From positions 42,761-106,760 of the forward strand of contig BJKQ01000035.1 of the NCBI GenBank assembly GCA_006538405.1: a DNA stretch of 64,000 nt, read 5' to 3'. A program made the position numbers and the translations under genes. Positions 45,561 to 55,900 of this stretch are shown in pieces. Origin of the DNA: Hansfordia pulvinata. Its lineage: Eukaryota; Ascomycota; Sordariomycetes; Xylariales. Positions within the stretch are counted from its first letter, which is position 1. Every line of letters starts with the position of its first letter. The notes beneath the pieces are model-generated. The model had not been told where the DNA came from and did no database searches. It saw nothing but the letters and a program-made list of their open reading frames with translations.

Positions 45561-46089
45561 TGTTGCGCCTCTGCAACTTTTAAAACCCAGTGCCACTCAC
45601 GTGATGTATAGAACGGCCTAAGCTTTTCCTTAAAGTATTTGCTGCCTTATTAACTTGCGCACCGTATTAGTTTAAAGGAACCAATATTTAAGATTTCAGA
45701 CTTTTTATTATTACTTATCACTTAGTACTTAATAAACCCAGTCATATTTAAGGTATAAAGTAAATATAAATGTTAATCTTATAATTAATTTACTTTAACT
45801 TAAAAAATAGCTTTTATTACGGTTCTGGCCATGTATAGGACTAAAGACACTGGTAAATACCACTGAACCAGACTGTCGTGTTCGATAAAGTTAAAAGATA
45901 CGAGATTGACACTTCCTTAGTGCTCAATCTTACCAGCACTTATGATCAACAGCGATGCCATGGGCCAGACCCGTGACAGCTTCAAAGTATCACTTTACAG
46001 GCTTCTTTCTTATGTGTCACGAATCTTATTTCAGTAGACTTTATCATGCATTTAGTGAGGAGTCGCTTCTTTTATTTTAGCTAGGTCCC
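45561..46089. other. AT-rich spacer, no gene
   Basis: Nothing recognisable; the 3' side of the minus-strand orphan. Confidence 0.5.
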
Positions 46090-46851
46090 TTACCATGTTC
46101 CGTAGTGCCCATTGAACTGGGGCGCATGAAGAGTGCCGTAAGGGGGGTTAACAGCAAAGGGGTGCAAGGGATATGAAGCCGTGACACCGTATGGAATCTG
46201 ACCTTGAGCCTGAGGCAGGGGGGTAAAAGGATTCGGTTGCCCATTAAAAGAGGCCGAGTTTTGGGATCCGGATTGGCCAGGAACAAAATAAACTTGATGG
46301 GTTGCAGGCCTTCTAAGCTTTGGAGTGGGTGCGTAATACCAGTTTTGCACAATAGGATCCCATGTCGTATCGCCCGCTTGCAATTTTCCACTTTTAGAGA
46401 CCCGTGTGTACCCAGCGTCGCATTCGGGATAGTGATTATAAAACGTAGCCACCACGTTGATTTTCAGATCCTCGGCCGTTTCCTGCAAGCGTGAGGCCAA
46501 GTCATCGATTACCTTTTGCAGATGTGCGCCCTGTTTTCGGTCCTGCATAGCAGCCAAGTTTGGTATATCGAAAGCCAAATAGTTTGAGTAAGGTGCAGGC
46601 CAGGCGTGCGTTGTTAGAAACGTAATAGTCTCTTCTAAAGCAGCCCGCTGGATCCTTTTATCGTCTACCGGGTGGAACCGAGCCAATAGACTCCATCCAT
46701 CACGCCCGTTCATGGCAATCGCTCCTCCTATTCCGAGATATTTGGCCTCCATAGCGTAGCCTCGAGAAGTGATAGCTCTGGTAGAGAATAGATTATATCG
46801 ACCTTTCTTAGCGTCGAACTCATACGAGCGATGCTGGTTCGTCCAGGTCAT
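46090..46851 (-). CDS. Intact orphan protein, 253 residues
   Basis: A single uninterrupted frame in an AT-rich setting. No signal peptide. Residues about 35-165 look globular; the order GIGGAIA, ALEETITFL, YLAFDIPNL, INVVATFYNHYPECDAGY is reminiscent of an RNase H-type fold (Glu, Asp and last Asp in suitable places), but the first catalytic Asp is absent, so this is a weak inference. Residues about 187-253 form a Pro/Gln/Phe/Tyr-rich disordered tail. A TATATATA element lies only 30 bp before the first ATG, so translation may start at Met34 instead, giving 220 residues. The intact frame implies recent selection or a recent arrival. Confidence 0.65.
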   Translation of the reverse strand: MTWTNQHRSYEFDAKKGRYNLFSTRAITSRGYAMEAKYLGIGGAIAMNGRDGWSLLARFHPVDDKRIQRAALEETITFLTTHAWPAPYSNYLAFDIPNLAAMQDRKQGAHLQKVIDDLASRLQETAEDLKINVVATFYNHYPECDAGYTRVSKSGKLQAGDTTWDPIVQNWYYAPTPKLRRPATHQVYFVPGQSGSQNSASFNGQPNPFTPLPQAQGQIPYGVTASYPLHPFAVNPPYGTLHAPQFNGHYGTW

Positions 46852-46880
46852 CGTTACTGCATGCAGTCAGCATTACATTC

Positions 46881-46890
46881 TTATATATAG
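46881..46890 (-). promoter_or_regulatory. TATA-like element before the 253-residue orphan
   Basis: CTATATATAA on the minus strand, about 30 bp upstream of the first ATG; it supports use of a more downstream start, or is simply AT-rich background. Confidence 0.35.
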
Positions 46891-47033
46891 TACACATTAT
46901 ACTGATTAAGAAAGGGGTAACGGCGGGTGGTCCGTGGTAACGTGGTCCTCGCTGTATGTCGTGCAGGTCGAGAGAGCTATAATGCAATGCCGAACCTACT
47001 GTTCATGAAAGCATTTTTTTAAGAAAAAACGCC

Positions 47034-47337
47034 TCACGTCAGTGCAAACCCACCTCCGTCTGGTATTGTGCCATCATCTCGGCCGCGCTTATTGTGCTTC
47101 ACGGGACACTTGAATCTTTCCTCATTCTTTACCGACTCCTGGTATTCTTGAAGGTCTTTGTCCAGTCCATCGAACGAGCGCGGAACGATCTGCCTGTGTG
47201 AAAAGTCAGCTTAAGTGAAGCTAATAAGAGATTTCATAAGCTCTCATCTTCAGCTCCTCATACCCTATTAGCCTGCAGTTCGCTGGGAGTATCCACGAAG
47301 CCGATAAAAGAAGAAAATAAACCGTGAATTGCAACAT
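47034..47337 (-). CDS. Small secreted peptide, 77 residues, two exons
   Basis: Exon 1 is 47337-47264, exon 2 is 47193-47034, with a 70-bp intron (GTATGA donor, GCTGAC branch 12 nt before acceptor CACAG). The splice joins ATAGG to GCAG in phase and removes an in-frame TAG. The protein starts MLQFTVYFLLLSASWILPA, a clear signal peptide, followed by a hydrophilic, charged mature part of about 55 residues (SFDGLDKDLQEYQES, then FKCPVKHNKRGRDD) with only one or two Cys. Because the exons are 74 and 160 bp it escapes simple frame searches. No family is recognised. With the Cys-rich protein 4 kb away it forms a small secreted-protein cluster on the same strand. Confidence 0.75.
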
Positions 47338-48770
47338 AGTGAGCAGTACCTGGGTTATATCACACTAAGGGGAAGGCTTTTACTATTTGAATTCGAGCGC
47401 CTTAATAGTAATAAGTCAGTACGTATATTAAGCGGTATATAGATGAAAGGTCTTTTAATCTTATATGTAATACGAGAATGAAACAAAAAGTGCTCACTAT
47501 TTCATACTTTAATATTCAAGCTAATTATAAACCCGACAGTGGCCAATTGTGCGGCGGTAAGCGTACATCGGAAGCACCGGAAGGTGCAGTTAGATTGATT
47601 AAAAAGCTTAATTATAGCAATGAAAATTTTTTTAAGCGAGTTGAGGTGAGCTGACCAGTAAACTGCATTAGTGTACGGATAGTCAGGTTACGAGAGAACT
47701 AAAAGAGCGCTATTATTAAGGTGGCGGATTTTAATACGGGCTTGGAAAGCTTTTAAATCTATTAACGAGCCGCTGCGCGTATTAGCTCCTTATTTAATAG
47801 ATTGTAAATAAGATTATTATAACCCTTTAAATAAGACGGGTCGCTGTAATAAACAGAAATTTAAGAAAATGAAGACGATTTCGTTAATAAAGATCAATGC
47901 ATTTAATATTATGAAGGTTTTCAAGCCAGGCTTCATAAAACAGATAGCTTAAAGCATAAAAATAAGAAGAGGCCCGAGAAGGTAAAGGGGGTAAAGCGTC
48001 GCTGTTTTCAAATTCGGGTACATTAATTTATAACGGCTGGATTTGAAGGGCAAGTTTAAGCTAAGGCAAAGCTCCGCCTCTATGACCGCTTCGTAGCTGG
48101 CAACGCCACATTTTAGATATGCACCTTATAGTTAGTCTAGGCGAATGTTCTCCGTATGTCGCCTCTCTTTGTCCCCGAAGTCTCAGTATTCTTGCCGTCG
48201 GGCACATTTGGCACCCGTATTAAGTTTAGCTCCGGCGCCCGTCCCGCCCATACCGCCCAGGAATTTGCAAAGACAAGCAATGTTAAGGCAGTCAGTCCTC
48301 GGAGAGGGCCTGTCCAGGGATCGGATATGAGCGAGTTCGAATCTCGTTGAGGGAGGTAGATTTTTTTTATCGGAAGCTAACAAAAGAAGCCCGTAATGAT
48401 GGTCAATGCAAATAGCCATTAAGGCTTGCTTCACACAAAGGGAAGAGTGTTTAAAGCAGTTCGTTCTTGTAACGACGTCGTCGCTGGACCGAAGTTGGTT
48501 TATGCTAAAGATTCTATAGATCAGGGCAATGAATCCTTTCAGATGAGGGATCGAACATCTCGTATTCGAGTTATTCTATCAGTCTCTAAACAGCCTCCCG
48601 GTTTACGACGGGCAATACCGCGATTCAGTATATTAATATATATATAGTGTTATAGCTCACTTGACACCGTGGCCTTAATAAAGAGTCCTATACCTTAAGC
48701 AACCCGGACAGCTTTGTTGATTAGATCTTAACCTTAAGGTAAAAGTTTCCACTAAATAACCCCCTTAACC
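47338..48770. other. AT-rich to mixed spacer
   Basis: No supported gene. Short frames at 48.15-48.65 kb lack motifs. Contains the tRNA-like T-arm described separately. Confidence 0.4.
48331..48368 (+). other. tRNA-like T-arm with following T run
   Basis: GCGAGTTCGAATCTCGT (48331-48347) can form a 5-bp stem with a canonical TTCGAAT loop (Pol III B box), followed by eight T at about 48361-48368. I could not find a matching acceptor stem or A box upstream, so this is at most a tRNA fragment or SINE head. Confidence 0.3.
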
Positions 48771-48844
48771 CGTGAGATGTCTGTAAAGCTCCACCGGAGA
48801 AAAAAGCCTAGTATTCCGTGGAAGGTACATAGCTATATTGTCCT

Positions 48845-48925
48845 ACGGGGACGAGGCGGGGGCGGTGGCGGTGGCGGTGACGGAGGCGGTGGCGGTGACG
48901 GGGCGGTTGCGGCAGACCGGATTAG
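48845..48925 (+). repeat. GGCGGT-type G-rich repeat
   Basis: Imperfect GGCGGT/GGTGAC units in a GC-rich island (48.84-49.20 kb) inside AT-rich DNA. Many G runs and CpG. The 92-codon frame through it encodes mostly poly-Gly and is not called as a gene. Confidence 0.75.
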
Positions 48926-50018
48926 ATACGGAGCCTTGCACCACGCGGCGAAGGTACGGAAGGGGGCAACTTACCTCCCCCCGTTTTTCGTCCTTGGAAG
49001 CTTACAATCACACAAGCACTCGCACGCCTACCACCTCACGGCGCCCCACCGCTGAGTTTACATGTGCCCAGGGTGAGTGAGTGTCGTGAGTGAGTGAGGA
49101 AGGGCGGCACGTGGCTGAGCACCATTTTTTGTATAGCGGCGGCGACGGCGGCGGATCCCGCACGGCATCACGAGTCGAAATAGCAGCCGCTTCTCGGCGC
49201 GCTTTACTTATTCACTTACTTAACTTATTAGGTACTTATAAAACCCGCTTACTTAGCTATTTATCTTATGTTTAGCGCCGGTTAAGGCCCACGCGAATTG
49301 GAAACTCTTTTAGGTTTATTCTCTTTAGCTTCAGGTTAAGGTCAGCCATTATTTCCCACCAGATTCGTAAGAGACACGGATAGGCCTGGAATAATCTTAA
49401 ACGCTTATTATCCTTTAAAAAGTTAATTCCGCCCTTATTTTATAAGCCTTTCCTTATCTTATTTATAATATTATACCACCCTTTTATTAATTCCACTTAA
49501 CTTAACCCTTCTTAATGTAAGACCGTATTATACCCTTATCCGGCTTATAAAAAAGCGCGCTTTTATAAATAATTATTAATATTAACTTATTACCGCTTTT
49601 TTACTTTTAATTATATTTATATATTAATTTTTAACGCTTAATATCGTATTATTATTAATAAACCTTATATTTTTCCTTTTAATTATTTAAAATAATATTA
49701 TTATATAACTTATTAATTACATATAATAAGCTTATTAGCTTATTATTATAATAAACCGCTTATATATTATATACTTTATTATTATATTTAACCTTATTTA
49801 TAATTAATAATAACCGACTTATAATATTAATTAATAAAAAGTATTATATTATAATACTTATACCTTTAAACCTGTTTTATTACGATAAGACTTTTATATT
49901 ACACTTATTTTAAACTTATATTATTTAAATAAATAAGATAACTTTAAATTAAATATAAAAATCTTAAAAGAAATACACCTTTAATTTATAAATTTATTAA
50001 ATATAACTTATAACTTAT

Positions 50019-50553
50019 TATTACGAACCCGATTATTAAGTCGGCGGGGCGGGCCATATTAATATAAGCGGCAGGCTTATAAATTAATAATCGTATAAGA
50101 TAACATTAAATTAATCATGTATATAAAGAATTATAAGTGCACGGGACGTGGTCACGTGACTGAATATAAATATATTGCTTATAAATATATTAAACATATT
50201 TAAGGAATATAAATAATAAGGATATATTAAGTATATTTAAGAATATAAGTTAAAACCTTATATTTAAGTATTAATAAAAGGATAAAGGATATATAAGGAT
50301 AAACGGTTTCTTATATATTTAATTATTTATTACCTTAATAATTAATTTAAGTATTTAAGTTTTTCTTAAATATAGGTTTTACCTTTAACGATACGTTAAT
50401 ACCACGATAATATATAAGGATATTATTACGTATTAACCTTATATATTCGCTTTTATACGAATAAACCGTTATTAACCTTTTAAAAGCCTTTATAATATAA
50501 ACTTAATATAAACTATTATTATATTTTACTTTAATAAAATTTAAATCGTTATA
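50019..50553 (+). mobile_element. 5' LTR of plus-strand Ty3/gypsy copy
   Basis: Reverse-orientation copy of the LTR family: starts TATTACGAACCCG (from TGTTACGAACCC) and ends TCGTTATA (from TCGTTACA). 535 bp. The similarity covers the full length, for example the block around 50310-50360. It is heavily RIP-mutated. Confidence 0.85.
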
Positions 50554-52378
50554 TTTTAATTACTTTTATTTAAACTTTTAATAACGAATAACGGTAAGTT
50601 TAAATAATATCTTATTTAAATTAATAATAACCTTTAATACTTTAATAAGTAGTTTTATAAGTGCTTAACACTTTAATAACATTATTCCTTAAAACGATAA
50701 CTTAACTTAACGCTTTATATAACTTCTTAATTTAATTAAAAGGAATAAAGATAATAAGCAGGTTAAAGTTATTATAGCCCTTTAACGTTTAAAGAAGTAA
50801 ATTAAAAAGCTTAAAGATAATAACTTTATATTAAAATAAAAAAAAGAGGTCTTATTAACTTATAAATTAACACTGTTAACGCCGTATAATAAATAACACG
50901 GTATTATATAAAGGTTTCTTACTTAATATAAGGCTTACCTTCGGTTTTATAAATATTAAATTATAATTAAGGTTAATAAAATTATTTATATTATAAGCTT
51001 CCTTTATAATAATATTTATAAATAATTTAAGCTTACCTTTTATAATTATCTTAATAAAAAAAAGAATAAATAAAACGTTAAGACTTAAAGTATCTTTAAA
51101 AGCTATAAAAAGTTTAAGTAAAGTCTTTTAATAACCTTTAATAACCCGGACCGTGATCGCGCGGTTAAATAAGACTTAATAAAGTTAAAATAATATAAGT
51201 TAATATCTTAATATACTGCTTAATTTAAGTAAATCGCCTTTTAAATTAATTAAAAAGACGATAACGCCTTTATAACTCTTTTTTATTATAAATTAAAAGA
51301 AGAAGTTAAGGATAAGGTTAATAAAAAAGACCGGCTTAATAATTTTAATAAGTATATCACTTACGTTATTAAAATCGATAATTAATTATATAAACGTAAA
51401 TATAAATAATAAGGCTAAAAGATATAAAAGCATTTAAATTATAAAGTTAACGTTAAACGAACTTAATAACTTATATTCACCGCTTATAAAACTTATATTA
51501 AGCTTATAAATATTAATAATTTATAAAAATAATTAAAATAATAAAAAGATATTACTTATTATAATTATAATAAAAAGGGTTATATTACTTAATATTATAA
51601 GACACCACGTAAACCGTGTTAAGAATAATAAATTAATATAACCTTATAATCGGTTAATATTTAAGTTAATATTATAATAATTAAAGATATTAAGCATATT
51701 ATTAATATTTTATATAATATAATAAAAGAATAATATAATATTATTTTTTAGATTTTAAATAAAAGATACCGTTACGTTACCACAATTAAACGTATAACGT
51801 ATTACGATTAATACATCGAGTTTTATATATTAAAAGGTTATAATAACTTAAAATTATAATAAAAATTAAAGACACGATACGATAATAAGCTTTAATATAT
51901 TTTAAATAAATTAATAAGATTATTAAAGATTAATATATAATAAATTAACCTTAAATTAAAGATATAAAAAAAGACGAAAAAAGATATTAACGTTAACTCT
52001 TTAATCCGTAAAGCTATTTTAAAGAATAAATCTTCTTTACGGTTTTAACTTTAATACGCGTAAATATTAAAATTAAAAGAGGATTTTTAATTTTAATTTT
52101 AACGCTATAAGTAATAACACGATTAATAAAACGATAATATTTAATTTAAAAATAATATTATTATTATTATATTAAGGATATAACTTAATATTATTAAGAT
52201 ACCTTATCTTAAAAAATAACCCGGTGATAACTTTAATAAGTTAAATAAGCTTTTAAAAGTATAATATAATATAATAAAACGCTTAATATATAAGAACTAT
52301 CCCGAGTACGGAAGAATAATTAAAAAAGATAATAAAACGATTATTTCCGTAAAAGATAAAGATAAATAATTAAATAAA
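50554..52378 (+). mobile_element. RIP-degraded gag region of the plus-strand Ty3/gypsy copy
   Basis: Ignoring stops, one plus frame shows the gag C-terminal motif IDN.LYKRK (51374-51396) and, in the same frame, a zinc-knuckle pattern CX2CX4HX4C at 51557-51598 in which all Cys and His codons have become TAT (Tyr), exactly the product of G-to-A changes at TGT and C-to-T changes at CAT. The element is cut off at 52378 by the LTR of the oppositely oriented copy, so its pol is missing here. Confidence 0.75.
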
Positions 52379-52916
52379 TATAACGACTTAAATTCTTTTT
52401 AAGAAAAATACAGAATTAATTTAAGGGTTTATATTTTAAAAAAACACTCGAAAGGTCGTTTATCGGTAAGTAATAAGCAATTAATTAATAATAAGTAATT
52501 TAAAGTATTAAATAAATAATAGATTATCGTTAAAAGGTTACTTTTATTTAAAAATAACTTAAATACTTAAATTAATTATTAAGGTAATAATTAATTAAAT
52601 ATATAAGAAACCTTCCGTCCTTATATATCTTTTATTCCCTTATTAATACCGTATCCCGGATCACGTTTTTTAAAATGATCTTTATCTTATTTATAACCTT
52701 TTTTATAAGCGTTACCTTAATTATAATAATTATAATAAGCGTATAAACTGCTTATTATCTTAATAATAATCTTAATTACGTGATCTTATCTTATATTTTT
52801 ATTTTTCTTTATATATATAATTAATTTAACGTTATCTTATACGATTATTAATTTATAAGTTTTTTACTTATATTGATATAGCCCGTCTTACCGGCTTAAT
52901 AATCGGGTTTATAATA
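52379..52916 (-). mobile_element. 3' LTR of minus-strand Ty3/gypsy copy
   Basis: 538 bp, from TATAACGA (52379) to ...GGGTTTATAATA (52916). Collinear with the solo LTR at 28.9 kb. On the minus strand it is immediately preceded by a polypurine tract AAAAGGAGGGAT, placing it at the 3' end of the pol region to its right. Confidence 0.9.
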
Positions 52917-55900
52917 TTATATCCCTCCTTTTAAGTTATTTATCTTTAATTAACGAATATAAAAAAGTATATATGCCTTATTATAAGTGTGGCCTTTATG
53001 CTTTTATTTATCCTTTTTATTTTTCTTATCCTTATTAATTATATTAAGTTTATTTTAACTTTCCGCGCGATTTATTATTATTAAGCGTTAACATTTATTA
53101 AAATTTATTACGCTTAATAATATAATTATAAATATATTATATTTTTATTATTTTAAAAATAAGAAATCGAGTTTTTACCGTCTCTTTAAAGGTAAGAATT
53201 ATTATTAAAAATGTATTCGTTATAAGCGTTTTTATAATAATATTTTAATAACGTTATCTTTTAAATAAGTTATAACTTAATAGCGTAAGCTTAAGGTTAA
53301 AAAAAAGGAGGTAAGTAATAAACTTTTATTTTTATATACTTAATTAATAAAGCTTTAATCTTAATTAACGTTAATTATTAATCGGTTAAGCCGTACTTAA
53401 AAGATAAAATCTTAAGTAAAAGAGAAAGGTTTAAATCTTTTTATTTATAAAATAATAAAGTTAAATAAAAAGGACGGTGTGCTCCTTACTTTAAATGCTT
53501 ATAAACAGTGTTTAATTAATAACCTATAATATATTAAAGTTCTTAACGATATGGATTAATCGATATTTAAGTTAAGTTCCGATTTTTCCTTTATAAACTT
53601 CCTTATTCCGTTTAAAAAGCCGCCGGTCTTTATTAATAATATTATTTTAATAATTAAGGATAATTTAAATAATTCTTAAGTTTTTAAGTGTTTTTTAATA
53701 ATAAGTAACCTTTTTATTATATTAAATACTTTATTATAAATTTTTATTAACGTAAATTTAATATCTTTTTAACCTTAAATTCTTAAGCGTCGGTATCGGC
53801 TTCGATTTTAGTTTTAAGTTATATATTAACTGGTGCTGGTTTTAATAATAAAATATAAAATATTAAGTGGATTTTTATAACGTTAAGTAACGATAATTTA
53901 TAATTAATTAATAAAACGATCTTATTAATTTTAAATAGTTTAATCTTTTTAAAATTTAATTTATCGTTAAGTCTTTTAATTTAAATATTTTTATATAATA
54001 AATAAACCTTATCTCCTTTTTTAAAGGTCGGCCTTAACGATTAATAGTTATTATAATATCGTTTTATATATTATTAAATTATTATAAGCTTTATATAAAG
54101 GTATTTATAAAAAGTTATAAAGTGTTTAACTTAAATAACGGCTTTTAAAGCGTTACCGTTAATTATTACTTATTATAATCTTTATAAATTAAATTTATAA
54201 TTCGTATAAAAGGGTAATATCTTTATATCTTTATTATTTAAGTTATTATATACGAATTTTACTTTAAGTAAAAAGGATACTTAATTATTTTATTTAAAGT
54301 TAATATAATATTATAAATATTACTTTAATACTTAATTAAGTCGTTCCGTGCGACCATTTATTTATAAGTAATATACTATTAACGTTTTATATTACACTTT
54401 AAGTTATTATATAAATGATTTTTAAAAGTAAGTTATAAAAAGCGTATTTTAATCCGTAATAAGTTCTTTTAATAAACTATATTAATTAAATATAGTTTTA
54501 TTTATAAGTTATATAATTTATATTACGGTTATAATTTCCTTAAATAATTAAAACTTCGTAAACTTAATAAGCTATTTTATATAAATTATAATATTATTAT
54601 AAATAATTTTAATTATTAAGTTTATAAATAATAATAACTTTATAATAAAGTTTATTAAAACCGATTTCTATACTTTATCCTTAAAAGGTATAAGTTAAAT
54701 TTTTTATAAGGCTTATAATATATTACTTTAAATTAAATATATATATTATATTCTTTAATTACTATCTTAATTAATTTTTTAAGGTTTAAAAAGTCGTAAT
54801 CGCATTATACTTATTATATAATTTTTTAAATCCTTTAATAACCGTAAAATAAATCTTTATAAATCGTTATAATAAGTTACTGTTATAACGGTATAAGTAT
54901 AAATTATTTATTATAAAAAAGTATAACTCCGTTAAATTATTTAAAAAGGTTAAACCGTTTATTATTTAATAATACTTTTAAGCGTTACATTTTTTATTAT
55001 AATTTATAATTAAATTATTCTTCTTTAACTTAAATAAGTCGGATTTATTATATTAAGATTAAATTCCTGTTTTTATTTTATTTTAAGATAATTTATAATT
55101 TTATTATTAAATTTACCGTGAAATGGTTAAGTTACTTATTAAAAGCGTTTACCTTAATGTTTTCTTTACCTTTATAATATTTAATTTTAAAGTTAAATTT
55201 TAAAAGGATCTTTATTTATCGAATTTATCGTTTATTAAAAACTTTATTTTTTATAAAGATTATAAGATTCTTATAATCCGTATAAACAGTTATTAAAGTA
55301 AAGGTATTATTTAAATAATGTCTTTATTCCTTAAATACCTTAATAATAATTATAAGCTCCTTATCGTGTACCGTATAATTAAGCTTTAATTTATTAAACT
55401 TCTTTAAAAAGTAAGCTATTAAATATAGCTTACTTATTTCGTTTTATTATTTAAGTTATCCTCTTATAATAAAGTCGTTAACGTTAATCTCGACTTTTAT
55501 AAGTTTATTAAGGTTAATTATAATTATAACGGGTTTTTTTGAAATTATTACTTTAAAGGTGTTAAATAAGGTTTAAAGTTCCTTATTTTATTTAAAAAGC
55601 TTATCTTTTTTAATTATATTAATTAAGGGCTTAATATATTTATTAAATCCTTTAACGAATTATCGGTGGAAGTTTATGAATTTAAGGAATCTTTTAATAT
55701 TATAAATACTTTTAAAAGTAAGCTATTCTTAAATAGCTTATACTTTACTTTATTATATCGACACTCTTCTTAATTAAATTATATATTTTATAAAGTTAAC
55801 TTTTATTTAATAAAATTAACTTTTCTTTAAGTTAACACGAAGGTTAATATTTTAAAAGGCTTAAAGGACTTACTTTATATAGCTTATATAATTTACTTTA

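Noticed and set aside
48183..48434. Complete tRNA gene around 48.3 kb
   Set aside because: Only the T arm fits; no acceptor stem pairs with the 3' sequence and no A box is at the right distance.
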